DNA of 64,000 nt from Paenibacillus harenae (GTDB lineage Bacteria; Bacillota; Bacilli; Paenibacillales; Paenibacillaceae): positions 744,001-808,000 of the forward strand of contig NZ_JAUSST010000002.1 in assembly GCF_030812415.1 (NCBI RefSeq), written 5' to 3'. Shown in pieces: positions 23,512-31,763 of the stretch. Within the stretch, counting starts at the first letter, position 1. Every line of letters begins with the position of its first letter. Below the pieces are notes generated by a model. That model searched no databases. It was not told where the DNA came from and was given only the letters and a program-made list of their open reading frames with translations. The position numbers and the translations under genes are program-made.

Positions 23512-24363
23512 TTACTTGTCCTCCCAGACGGTGACAAGCTCGTTATTTGCGTTGTACAGCTCTCCAGGGTCTGTCTCGCTATTGCTCCAAATGCTTTCCT
23601 TGCCCCAGCGCAAATGTTTATCGGGCAATAGATCTTTTCCGTTATTGGATGAAATCGTAACTTTATCTCCTGCGCTTAGCTTGTATTTCTCGAATTCATA
23701 GGTTTGATTGCCGCGGACGCTCACAAGTTTCCAGCCGCCAAGCTCAATGTTCATATCCGAGTTGTTGGTTATCGTGGCAATCTCGGCTTGCTTATCGACG
23801 ATGAGCTCGATTCCGATTTGCTCTGCTTCCTTGACCGGATAGGCATTTTTGAATTTCTCCCGATCCGTCCCCCAAAGTCCCAGCTCCGCTTGTTTCGCTG
23901 TCTGCTCGATTTGCTTGTATACGTTTTCCAGCTTGACGTTCGGCTCTACGATCATGACTTTGGCAAGTCCTTCTTCGAGCAGCGCTTCATTCAGTATTCG
24001 TCCGTCCTTCAACTCGACAACGGCTAAGGTGCGATCGTACTTGTCCTCTTGCTCTTTATCGAAAGAAAGACGAATCTCTTCAGATTCGGACAATGCTTGT
24101 TTCGTATAGTCGTACGCCTCGCGGCCGAATGGTTCCTCGGTTCTATTCAAATCCGCATGGGCAATCTCGGGAGTGTTCACATAAAGCAGCCGGACGGTAC
24201 GATTGCCGTCTCCGACTTTTATTTGGAAGGTATCGCCGTCGATGTAATCGGATACGGAATACCATACGTTTGTTTGCAGTTTCTGAGGGGATGTCGTTGC
24301 CCAAGAACAGCTTGCTAGCGAAAAGCAACCAAGCATGAGCAGCGCGATTCCTATTCGTTTCAC
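23512..24363 (-). CDS. Staphylococcal-nuclease-like lipoprotein with lamin-tail-like domain
   Basis: A 283-residue exported protein. GTG 24363 is the chosen start: TTGGAGGT lies 8 nt before it, and the product then begins with the signal sequence MKRIGIALLMLGCFSLASC, whose lipobox LASC predicts lipid anchoring at Cys19. The frame continues upstream but without support. The thermonuclease (SNc) domain at about 35-165 contains DYIDGDTFQI, VRLLYVNTPE (Arg and Asp region), FGREAYDYTKQAL, DKYDRTLAVVEL and LLEEGLAKV, so the catalytic Arg-Glu-Arg set looks intact. The C-terminal about 90 residues (ELIVDKQAEIATITNNSDMNIELGGWKLVS) resemble a lamin-tail/Ig-like domain. It may degrade external DNA for nutrients. 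Confidence 0.85.
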   Translation of the reverse strand: MKRIGIALLMLGCFSLASCSWATTSPQKLQTNVWYSVSDYIDGDTFQIKVGDGNRTVRLLYVNTPEIAHADLNRTEEPFGREAYDYTKQALSESEEIRLSFDKEQEDKYDRTLAVVELKDGRILNEALLEEGLAKVMIVEPNVKLENVYKQIEQTAKQAELGLWGTDREKFKNAYPVKEAEQIGIELIVDKQAEIATITNNSDMNIELGGWKLVSVRGNQTYEFEKYKLSAGDKVTISSNNGKDLLPDKHLRWGKESIWSNSETDPGELYNANNELVTVWEDK

Positions 24364-24523
24364 CTTCGCATACCTCCAATCGGACATGTTAATGAAGCCT
24401 ATTTCAATTAATATACCACATAATACGACCAAGAATCGCGCTTTATCGGTCATGGATTGGCATAAAATCATAAAAAACCTTTCATACTGACAAAAGGAGC
24501 ATTCTGTTTGAGGAGGGAAAACG

Positions 24524-26233
24524 ATGCCGGGCCATTCAGAAGGAGCGATTATCATCCAATCCGACTTGACGATATTGCTGGATGAAGAAAGCGCAGACGC
24601 GGAGCAGGCAAGGGATAAACTGCTGCTTTTTGCCGATGCAATGAAGCAAGCGGGCTCGATGCATACGTATCGGATTACAGCATTGTCCCTATGGAATGCT
24701 GCAGCGGCGGGATACGGAGCGGAGGAGCTCATTGGGTGGCTTAAGCAGTTCCGACGTTATGAATTGCCCTTTGCTGCGGAGACGGCCATTCGCAGACTGA
24801 TCGGAAGATACGGCAAGCTGACGTTGACGGCTGTCCAAGGAGGGCTTCTGCTCAGCGGAGATGCGGAATTGATGGAAGAGCTTGCAGCGCAGCCGGCGAT
24901 AGGCAAGCTTGTCAGCGGACGGCTGACAAAGGAGCAATGGGAGCTTTCGAAAAATCGCAGAGGCGAATTGAAGCAGGAGCTCACGAGGCTCGGATATCCG
25001 GTAATCGACCTAGCGGGATACCATACGGGAGAAGCGCTGGCGGTGAAGCTGAGAGACGTAACGCTTCAAGGCAAGCCATTCGAGCTCCGGCCTTACCAGA
25101 AGCTGGCGGCGGAACAATTCTACCGCGAGGGAACCGTACAAGGAGGAAGCGGCGTCGTCGTGCTGCCATGCGGAGCAGGCAAAACCATCGTCGGCATTGC
25201 CGCGCTGGCTAAGCTAAGCAGCGCCACTCTTATCCTGACGTCCAATTCGACGTCCGTGAAGCAGTGGAAGGACGAACTGATCGACAAAACGACGCTGAAG
25301 GAATCGGAGGTCGGTCAATACTGCGGCGCTCTTAAGCAGGTGCGACCGGTTACGGTAGCGACTTATAACATTTTGACCCATCGAAAGTCGAAGGACGCGC
25401 CGTTCTCCCACATGAAGCTGTTCTCGGAGCGGGACTGGGGACTCATTATTTATGACGAGGTGCATCTGCTGCCAGCACCCGTATTCCGTATGACGGCGGA
25501 CATCCAAGCAACAAGAAGGCTTGGTCTGACGGCAACGCTCGTTCGCGAGGACGGATGCGCGGAGGATGTCTATTCGCTTATCGGGCAGAAGCAGTTCGAT
25601 TTGTCATGGAAAGTAGCCGAACGGGACAATTTTATCGCTGCCGTCTCCTGTACGGAAATAAGAGTGCCGCTTACGCCTGCCTATGAGGATGAATATAAAG
25701 CGGCGGGCGCGCGCTCGCGTTTGCGCCTGGCATCGGAAAATCCAGGCAAACTTGACATTGTGAAGAAGCTTCTAGGCGAGCATGCAGGCAAGCCAACGCT
25801 TATTATCGGCCAATATTTGAAGCAGCTTCACGACGTTTCGCGTTCGCTTAATGCGCCGCTGCTTACCGGCGAGGTACCGCATGAAGAACGGCAGAAGCTT
25901 TATGAACAGTTCAAGACGGGGGAGATCCATGTGCTTGTCGTATCTAAAGTAGCTAATTTTGCCGTCGATCTGCCGGACGCTGCCGTTGCGATTCAATTGT
26001 CGGGCAGCTTCGGCTCGAGGCAGGAGGAGGCGCAGCGAATCGGAAGGCTTCTTCGCCCGAAAGCGGGCGCGAACGAGGCGTGGTTTTATACGATCGTGAC
26101 CGATCAAACGAAAGAAACGGAATTCGCGCTGAAACGCCAGCTGTTCATGCTCGAACAAGGGTATTCCTATGATCGGCTGCAGCACTCCGATTCGGCGGCC
26201 GATAGGGAGGCAACAACAAGTGAAGTTGAGTGA
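24524..26233 (+). CDS. XPB/Rad25-type DNA helicase
   Basis: A 569-residue SF2 helicase of the XPB/ERCC3 type. A ~190-residue N-terminal part contains a damage-recognition-like region. RecA domain 1 has the Q-like ELRPYQKLAAEQF, Walker A VLPCGAGKTIVG (near 212-223), Walker B as DEVH (near 311) and the typical XPB GLTATLVREDG. RecA domain 2 has LLTGEVPHEERQKLYEQF, VVSKVANFAVDLP and SFGSRQEEAQRIGRLLRPK. In archaea and actinobacteria such helicases work in nucleotide excision repair or unwinding with a partner. The next gene overlaps it by 14 nt and encodes that partner type. The start has GAGGAGGG upstream. Confidence 0.92.
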   Translation: MPGHSEGAIIIQSDLTILLDEESADAEQARDKLLLFADAMKQAGSMHTYRITALSLWNAAAAGYGAEELIGWLKQFRRYELPFAAETAIRRLIGRYGKLTLTAVQGGLLLSGDAELMEELAAQPAIGKLVSGRLTKEQWELSKNRRGELKQELTRLGYPVIDLAGYHTGEALAVKLRDVTLQGKPFELRPYQKLAAEQFYREGTVQGGSGVVVLPCGAGKTIVGIAALAKLSSATLILTSNSTSVKQWKDELIDKTTLKESEVGQYCGALKQVRPVTVATYNILTHRKSKDAPFSHMKLFSERDWGLIIYDEVHLLPAPVFRMTADIQATRRLGLTATLVREDGCAEDVYSLIGQKQFDLSWKVAERDNFIAAVSCTEIRVPLTPAYEDEYKAAGARSRLRLASENPGKLDIVKKLLGEHAGKPTLIIGQYLKQLHDVSRSLNAPLLTGEVPHEERQKLYEQFKTGEIHVLVVSKVANFAVDLPDAAVAIQLSGSFGSRQEEAQRIGRLLRPKAGANEAWFYTIVTDQTKETEFALKRQLFMLEQGYSYDRLQHSDSAADREATTSEVE

Positions 26234-28253
26234 GCTATGCAGGAAATTGACGGAACAACAACAGCGCGACTTCATTAACCATGACGTTTGGTCGGACGCG
26301 CGGCGAAGACAATTGACATGGATAGAGGCATTAAGGGACCGTCAGTCAATCGGCGAAGCAACGGACAAGCTGTCTGCGCATGCAGTTGCGCTGCTAACGG
26401 AAATGATAAGAGCGTTCGGGGCTGAACCGATCGCCGAAGAGCGGCTCGTGAAAGAGGTGCGAAGGCGGACGATGATGTCGGGCGCAGAGTGCGATATGTC
26501 GCTTGCGGAGCTGGAGCGATCCGGCATCCTGTTCGCAGTAGTTAAAGTATGGGGAGAACGGACATACTTCTTGCCTAGAGATTGTTTTTTGCCTTGGCAG
26601 CAGGCGTTGTTTCCGGCCAACGTTCAACCCGTCGCTCCGGACGATAAGCTTCTATCGGGTCCAGTGACGGTTAGGCCTGTTTGCAGACCGCTTGGCAAGC
26701 AGTTGATGGGCGCGCTCGCGGCAATGGGACGAAACGGAATGACCTTGACGGCGAAAGGCGTATTAGCGAAAAAAACGATCGCTGCCATCGAGCAATGGGC
26801 GGAATTCGACGAAACAACGTTAAAGGGTTCCGGTTTGAATTGGTCCAGTAGGGAGCATTATTCCATGAAGGCAGCGTTCCTGCTGGAAGCGGCAACGGCT
26901 TCCGGGCTGATTCAAGCGGAAGAGAATCAGCTGCTTTGGGAGGAGGATCGCCTCGCCGCCTGGCTATGCCAAGACGAGGAGGCCCGCGAGCGCCGATTGT
27001 TGCAATGGTGCTTGGACCTCTTGTTGCCCGTGAACGCTCAATCCGCGAATAGGGTCTCTGCTTTATGCGCGCTCGATGCAGGCAGATGGTATCGTTCCGA
27101 TGATATTCGTGCTTTACAGGAACAATGGAATCCGGACGGGGAGACGGGGGAGATGACTCTTGATTGGTTGTCTCTGCTCCTCGGCTTCGGCTGGATGGAG
27201 GCTGCGCAAGCGACGTCAAGCGGAAAGACAACAGAGCTTTTTAGGTGGAAATTGGATGTGAATGCAACAGATATTGATGCAGCGCATGCGATCAAAGCCG
27301 ATCCGCGCAGAGGGCAGCTGCGGGTGCAGCCGAATGGGGAATTAATCGTACAGCCGGGCTGCACTTTGGCTCTTCATTGGGAACTGGCGCTCCTTGCTGA
27401 TTGGATCACAGACGAGACGGTTGCTATTTATCGTCTGACGGCAAGCTCCGTGTCGCGAGCGCTGGAATTCGGCCGCACAAAGCAGACAATCCGTTCCTGG
27501 CTGGAGCAGGCAAGCGGTCAATTGCCGCTGCCGGATACTGTCGAAGCGATGCTGGAGGAATGGACAAGCAAGGCATGCCGGAGCTGGTTCGAGGAAGTGA
27601 CGCTGTTACGCTGCGACGATGAGCGGATGGCGGAGATCGTACGTTCGAACAGCGAACTTTCCCCGATGCTCATTCAAGCGATCGGCGCTACAGATTTCAT
27701 CGTAAACGCGTCATCAATCGCTCAGATTAGGAAGCTTCTCCAGCGAGCCGGTTATCCTCCTATGAAAGCGCTGCGTACGCAGGAAGCAGCTCCCGTATCC
27801 TCATCCTACCCTGTCATTAGCGAAAGAACGGCCGGTATGAATAGGATTGCCGACGCCAAGACAGAGCTCTCGAGGGGCACGAACGCCTATTCATTTTTGT
27901 ACGCACCTAGCAACATCACGCACTATGAGCTGGCGAGCCCAAGGGCTCAACTTGCCGAGAAGCTGCAATCGCAAGAGGAGGGGGTGCCATCGATGTGGAC
28001 GAAGCAGCTTCGCGTCTACCATCACTCTACGCGCAAGGAACTGGTAGAGCGGGCATTAGCCTGGCAGTCGCCGCTGCAGCTGCGTATGGACAGCGAACTC
28101 CATTCGTTCGTTCCCGAGCGACTCGAGCTGCAGGGCGGCGATTGGGCCGTCGTGGGCATCCTTCGAAATGCCGCGGACAATAAGCCGATACGGCTGACGC
28201 CCGATATGTGGGATGAGATGAGAATCGTCGTTCCTGGCCGCTCGCAGCCATAA
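26220..28253 (+). CDS. Helicase-associated protein (XPB partner, Helicase_C_3-like domain)
   Basis: A 677-residue cytosolic protein. GTG 26220 is chosen for the GGGAGG nine bases upstream; it overlaps the end of the XPB gene by 14 nt, indicating translational coupling. The centre (about 360-490) has the pattern RVQPNGELIVQPG, then LLADWITDETVAIYRLTASSVSRALEFG and LEQASGQLPLPDTVEAMLEEW. This is the XPB/Ssl2 N-terminal-like helicase-associated domain (Helicase_C_3) found in actinobacterial proteins beside XPB. The N-terminal part is helical with winged-helix features (LAELERSGILFAVV). The C-terminus (from about 585) has a WYL-like RVYHHSTRKELVERALAW segment ending in IVVPGR. It likely modulates the helicase or binds DNA. 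Confidence 0.85.
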   Translation: MKLSELCRKLTEQQQRDFINHDVWSDARRRQLTWIEALRDRQSIGEATDKLSAHAVALLTEMIRAFGAEPIAEERLVKEVRRRTMMSGAECDMSLAELERSGILFAVVKVWGERTYFLPRDCFLPWQQALFPANVQPVAPDDKLLSGPVTVRPVCRPLGKQLMGALAAMGRNGMTLTAKGVLAKKTIAAIEQWAEFDETTLKGSGLNWSSREHYSMKAAFLLEAATASGLIQAEENQLLWEEDRLAAWLCQDEEARERRLLQWCLDLLLPVNAQSANRVSALCALDAGRWYRSDDIRALQEQWNPDGETGEMTLDWLSLLLGFGWMEAAQATSSGKTTELFRWKLDVNATDIDAAHAIKADPRRGQLRVQPNGELIVQPGCTLALHWELALLADWITDETVAIYRLTASSVSRALEFGRTKQTIRSWLEQASGQLPLPDTVEAMLEEWTSKACRSWFEEVTLLRCDDERMAEIVRSNSELSPMLIQAIGATDFIVNASSIAQIRKLLQRAGYPPMKALRTQEAAPVSSSYPVISERTAGMNRIADAKTELSRGTNAYSFLYAPSNITHYELASPRAQLAEKLQSQEEGVPSMWTKQLRVYHHSTRKELVERALAWQSPLQLRMDSELHSFVPERLELQGGDWAVVGILRNAADNKPIRLTPDMWDEMRIVVPGRSQP

Positions 28254-28326
28254 TAATCTCTACCTATTGGCTAAGCGGTTATGATATGATAGTGTAGAAG
28301 TAAGCAAGTGGAAAAGAGGTGGACGA

Positions 28327-28818
28327 ATGCCAACTGTCGAAGGGGTGCAGGAGACTTTATGCGAGCAGCCCGAAAGCGGCGTGTCTTCGCTCGATATGGC
28401 GTCGCTGCTGCTTTGTGCCTATGAATTAGGTGATTGGATCAATGAGTCGGCGGAAGTTGCCGAATATTTATATTGGAAGTCGGCTGTGAATGCAGACGAA
28501 CAAGTGAAACAAATTTCCAGGCAGTTCGAGAAAGCGAAGGAGCTGTTCGCGGAATGCGAGCGCTTCGGAAGGTTCCACCCGGACTATAACGCCGCCAAGG
28601 ATCAAGTGAAGCAGATCGAACGGAGCTTAGGCGAGATCGAGAGCGTGCGCAATTTCAAGATTGCGGAGCAGGCTGTCGACGAGATCTTGTACGAAGTGTC
28701 CCGAATGATCGCGGAGTCGGTGTCCGAGAACATCAAAGTGCCGGGCAACGAGAAGGCGGCCGGAGGAGGCTGCGGAAGCGGCGGCTCTTGCGGCTGCGGA
28801 AGCGGCGGCTGCGGGTAA
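28327..28818 (+). CDS. ylbF: YlbF/RicF, subunit of the Y-complex (RNase Y specificity factor)
   Basis: A 163-residue helical protein with the YlbF/YmcA fold: LYWKSAVNADEQVKQISRQF and the ERFGRFHPDYNAAKDQVKQ stretch are characteristic. RicF with RicA (YmcA) and RicT (YaaT) forms a complex that directs RNase Y processing and affects sporulation, competence and biofilm; the complex holds [4Fe-4S] clusters. Here the tail is very Gly/Cys-rich, with Cys residues at positions about 148, 154, 156 and 162. This fits cluster binding. ATG 28327 follows AGAGGTGG. ylbG follows by 27 bp, as in B. subtilis, and a terminator closes the pair. Confidence 0.92.
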   Translation: MPTVEGVQETLCEQPESGVSSLDMASLLLCAYELGDWINESAEVAEYLYWKSAVNADEQVKQISRQFEKAKELFAECERFGRFHPDYNAAKDQVKQIERSLGEIESVRNFKIAEQAVDEILYEVSRMIAESVSENIKVPGNEKAAGGGCGSGGSCGCGSGGCG

Positions 28819-28845
28819 TATAGTGAAGCAGGAGGTTAGCGAACG

Positions 28846-29109
28846 ATGCTGCCGGAGAGAACGGGTTATATCGTTTGGGTAAGTGATTTGAAGGCGGCAA
28901 GGTCGCTGGAACGCTTCGGAACGGTACATTATATGTCGCGCAAGATGCATTACGTCGTCATGTACATGAATGCCGACCGGGCTGAGGAAGCGGTGCGCCA
29001 GATGGATAGATTGCCTTATGTGCGCAAGATCGAACGCTCCTTCCGCAATGAGATCAAGACGGAATACAGCAAGGACAACGAGGATAAGACGAGAGCATAT
29101 AGCTTGTGA
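28846..29109 (+). CDS. ylbG: YlbG family protein (DUF2129)
   Basis: An 87-residue small cytosolic protein. It shows the family core RTGYIVWVSDLKAARSLERFG, VHYMSRKMHYVVMYMN and LPYVRKIERSFRNEIKTEY. The function is not established. It is consistently encoded next to ylbF in Bacillota, and the AGGAGG ribosome binding site lies in the short gap after ylbF, so they are co-transcribed. A terminator follows. Confidence 0.92.
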   Translation: MLPERTGYIVWVSDLKAARSLERFGTVHYMSRKMHYVVMYMNADRAEEAVRQMDRLPYVRKIERSFRNEIKTEYSKDNEDKTRAYSL

Positions 29110-29133
29110 ATTAATGGATTATAAGTTGAATAG

Positions 29134-29175
29134 AGCGCCTCTAGCATCGTTAGTTTGCTAGGGGCGTTCTTTTTT
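29134..29175 (+). terminator. Terminator of the ylbF-ylbG operon
   Basis: AGCGCCTCTAGCA (29134-29146) pairs with TGCTAGGGGCGTT (29156-29168) using two G-U pairs, followed by C and T6. Confidence 0.85.
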
Positions 29176-29227
29176 GTTACACTAAATTAACATATAATTA
29201 CATATTTGTATCGACTTTAATTTATTG

Positions 29228-29255
29228 TTGAAAAATCGGACGAGCATGATAGAAT
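29228..29255 (+). promoter_or_regulatory. Sigma-A promoter of the 145-residue protein gene
   Basis: TTGAAA, 16 bp and TAGAAT match 5/6 and 5/6 sigma-A positions, in an AT-rich stretch 56 bp before the ATG. Confidence 0.55.
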
Positions 29256-29310
29256 GGAATTAAATTCATAGTAAAAAAGCCCTGGTTCGTTGGGAGGAGT
29301 AGGTTGCGTA

Positions 29311-29748
29311 ATGAAGGATAAAATGACCAGAAGATGGAATACATACGAGTCGTTTTATGTCGGTCTTGGCGATAAAAAAGTAGCTGATATCGTAATTACG
29401 AATCACGCCAAAAGCCGCTGGATCGATCGTATTGAGAGTGAGAAGACCGGATTCGACGATATTGCCGAGTTTTTGTGGGAATGTCTTAAGAACGGGCGGA
29501 TCGAGCCGTACTACCGCAACGAGCAGGACGTTTATTTGATTGATGACGATTTGGTTTTTGTGGCCGAATTCGCGGATTCCTTAACGGAAACCGATATTAC
29601 GGGCCACCCTTTGCAGAAGATGATCGTAGTCACGTTTCTTGGACGCATGTCGGAGACGATCGAGCTTCGGGACCTAAAGACCTATTACTCATGGCTGCGC
29701 CATTCGCGGCGCATGACTCTAGTGAAGAACAGCAGAAAGCGCAAGTAA
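29311..29748 (+). CDS. Small protein of unknown function, DUF4258-like pattern
   Basis: A 145-residue soluble protein from ATG 29311 (GGGAGGAG upstream; a TTG at 29290 is also in frame). The pattern ITNHAKSRWIDRI near residue 35, followed by a helix (DIAEFLWECLKNGRIEPYY), a strand pair (DVYLIDDDLVFVAEF) and IVVTFLGRM, recalls the DUF4258/BrnT-like arrangement of H-A-x-x-R-x-x-x-R, helix and beta-sheet that ends in a VT-Y strand. This is a fold-level resemblance only. No antitoxin-like gene is adjacent. It has its own promoter and a strong terminator, so it is a single-gene unit. The basic tail KNSRKRK could bind nucleic acid. Confidence 0.6.
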   Translation: MKDKMTRRWNTYESFYVGLGDKKVADIVITNHAKSRWIDRIESEKTGFDDIAEFLWECLKNGRIEPYYRNEQDVYLIDDDLVFVAEFADSLTETDITGHPLQKMIVVTFLGRMSETIELRDLKTYYSWLRHSRRMTLVKNSRKRK

Positions 29749-29774
29749 AGGCGCGAACATACATGGAAAGCCGG

Positions 29775-29813
29775 AAGGCATGCAATCTTTCAACGATTGC
29801 ATGCCTTTTTTTT
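29775..29813 (+). terminator. Terminator after the 145-residue protein gene
   Basis: AAGGCATGCAATC (29775-29787) and GATTGCATGCCTT (29795-29807) form a perfect 13-bp stem with a seven-base loop, followed by T6. Confidence 0.92.
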
Positions 29814-29884
29814 GCGTAGACGATACGATAATGCAAACGGTTTGTAGTATAATAACGGGAAGACAAAGGAAGGAAGGCTTACCA

Positions 29885-30796
29885 ATGGCGCTTAATTTTC
29901 ATCAGTTGCATATTTTCTTTACGGTTGCGGAGAGGGGCAGCTTCTCGGCAGCGGCGCAGGCGCTCCATATGACGCAGCCGGCCGTGACGATGCAGGTGCA
30001 GTCGCTTGAGGATTATTTTGGGACGAAGCTGTTGCAGCGTTCGACCAAGCGGATCGACCTGACCGAGGCTGGACGCGCGCTTATGCCTTACGCGCAGCGC
30101 AGCATTGATTTGATACGAGATACCGACCAGGCGATGTCGCTTTTCACGAAGCAGCTCAAGGGAAGATTGCAGCTCGGATCCAGCCTGACGATCGGAGAAT
30201 ATATATTGCCAAGGCTGCTAGGGCCTTTCGGTCAAGAATATCCCCATATTGCAATCAGCATGAAAGTTATGAATACATCCCAGATTATGGAGGATATTCT
30301 GAATCATCAATTAAACTTCGGTCTCATCGAAGCACCTGTCAATCATCCCGATATGCATATGGAAGCGGTAATGAGCGATGAGCTTCGGCTCATCGTATCG
30401 AAGGATCACCCGCTTGCCGATCGCGAATCGGTTGCGCTCGAGGAAGTAATGGAATATGCGTTCGTATTGCGGGAACAGGGATCCGGCACGCGTATTGTCA
30501 TGGAAGAGCAGTTGAAACGGAAGAAGATCGATCCTGCAAGCATGAAAATCGTCATGGAGCTTGGCAGCACAGGCGCGGTGAAATCCGCGGTCGAAGCGGG
30601 ACTCGGCATTTCGTTCCTGTCGGCTTCATCCGTCAAGCATGAGGTGGCGCTGGGGCTTATTAAGATGATTAAGATTCCCGACGCCAACTTCCAGCGGCAA
30701 TTTTATTCGATTTATTTGAAATCGGCGCTGTTGCCGATCTCGGCTGTTACATTTCTTACTTTTCTGAGAGAGAGGGACTTGCAGCAATGGTTATAA
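29885..30796 (+). CDS. LysR-family transcriptional regulator
   Basis: A 303-residue regulator; ATG 29885 with GGAAGGAAGG upstream. The N-terminal winged HTH reads FHQLHIFFTVAERGSFSAAA...MTQPAVTMQVQSLEDYFG (residues 5-45), and the C-terminal co-inducer domain begins near residue 95 (GRLQLGSSLTIGEYILPRLL). It resembles the CysB/CysL-like group of Bacillota. A TATAAT at 29848 may be its -10. Unlike most LysR genes it is not divergent from a target but overlaps the next gene by 10 nt, suggesting coupled translation with the PHP protein. The inducer cannot be told. Confidence 0.88.
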   Translation: MALNFHQLHIFFTVAERGSFSAAAQALHMTQPAVTMQVQSLEDYFGTKLLQRSTKRIDLTEAGRALMPYAQRSIDLIRDTDQAMSLFTKQLKGRLQLGSSLTIGEYILPRLLGPFGQEYPHIAISMKVMNTSQIMEDILNHQLNFGLIEAPVNHPDMHMEAVMSDELRLIVSKDHPLADRESVALEEVMEYAFVLREQGSGTRIVMEEQLKRKKIDPASMKIVMELGSTGAVKSAVEAGLGISFLSASSVKHEVALGLIKMIKIPDANFQRQFYSIYLKSALLPISAVTFLTFLRERDLQQWL

Positions 30797-31656
30797 AGGG
30801 CGGGCTTGCCGATCTGCACACGCACACGACGGCATCGGACGGACTGCATTCGCCGACGGACATCGTTCAGTTCGCTAAGGCGGCCGGACTTTCAGCGGTT
30901 GCGATTACGGATCATGATACGATAGCGGGGGTAGCCGAAGCGATTGTTGCCGGCGAACGTATCGGCGTTAGGGTCGTTCCCGGCGTAGAGGTTAGCACCG
31001 TGGCGGGCGGCCAAGACATACATATTCTCGGCTACTTCACGGATGGATCGGATAAGCAATGGCTAGCGAGACTTGCGAGCCTCAGAGACGTACGCAATCA
31101 TCGGAATGATATGATCGTTAGCCGGCTGAATGAGCTAGGCGTATCCATCACGATGGATGACGTACGCGAAGCAGCTCGATCGAAGCAGGCGGCAAGCGAT
31201 TCAAGCGAGAAGGCGTTCAGCATCGGACGGCCGCATATTGCTGAAGTGCTCATTCGCCAAGGCGTTGTCTCTACGATGAGCGAGGCGTTCGACAAGTATT
31301 TGGCGAGCGGAGCGGCCGCTTATGTGAATCCGCCGCGGCTGACGCCATTCGAGGCGGTCGATTGGATTCATGAAGCCGGAGGAACGAGCGTCATTGCTCA
31401 TCCTGGCTTGTATGGCGACGACGAGCTTGTGGAGGCTATTGCGAAGCACGGCGCGAACGGAATCGAAGTGTTCCATTCCGATCACGGGGCAGAAGAAGAG
31501 TCCAGATATGCAGAGCTGGCGGCTAAGTACGGCCTTATCGTAACGGGCGGCTCGGACTTTCATGGCTCGCGGCAAGGCGAAGTATTTCATGGCGCCGTCG
31601 GAAGCCGGACAGTAGACGCAGTGACGATTGAGCTTTTGCGACCGAAGAAGAAATGA
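30787..31656 (+). CDS. PHP-domain phosphoesterase (YciV/TrpH-like)
   Basis: A 289-residue cytosolic metal-dependent phosphoesterase. The PHP motifs are DLHTHTTASDG (residues 9-19), AITDHDT (39-45), PGVEVST, IHILGYF, SVIAHPGLYG and GGSDFHG near the end, supplying three metal sites. The closest well-studied relatives are the RNase AM/YciV and nucleoside 3',5'-bisphosphate phosphatase group, which acts on short RNA or pAp. DNA polymerase X or III PHP modules are less similar in layout. It overlaps the LysR gene by 10 nt and ends at a strong terminator. Confidence 0.88.
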   Translation: MVIKGGLADLHTHTTASDGLHSPTDIVQFAKAAGLSAVAITDHDTIAGVAEAIVAGERIGVRVVPGVEVSTVAGGQDIHILGYFTDGSDKQWLARLASLRDVRNHRNDMIVSRLNELGVSITMDDVREAARSKQAASDSSEKAFSIGRPHIAEVLIRQGVVSTMSEAFDKYLASGAAAYVNPPRLTPFEAVDWIHEAGGTSVIAHPGLYGDDELVEAIAKHGANGIEVFHSDHGAEEESRYAELAAKYGLIVTGGSDFHGSRQGEVFHGAVGSRTVDAVTIELLRPKKK

Positions 31657-31680
31657 TTATCTTATGCAGTTGCGATCAAC

Positions 31681-31732
31681 AAAAAAAATCACGGCAGCTT
31701 GTTCTAGTGAACAAATCCGTGATTTTTTTTTT
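31681..31732. terminator. Bidirectional terminator between the PHP gene and rqcH
   Basis: A8-TCACGG (31681-31694) and CCGTGA-T10 (31717-31732) form the stem, with a nested TTGTTC/GAACAA hairpin. T runs are present on both strands for the convergent genes. Confidence 0.9.
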
Positions 31733-31763
31733 GGTTAGTTATGCAGCTATTCGATAAGGCTTG

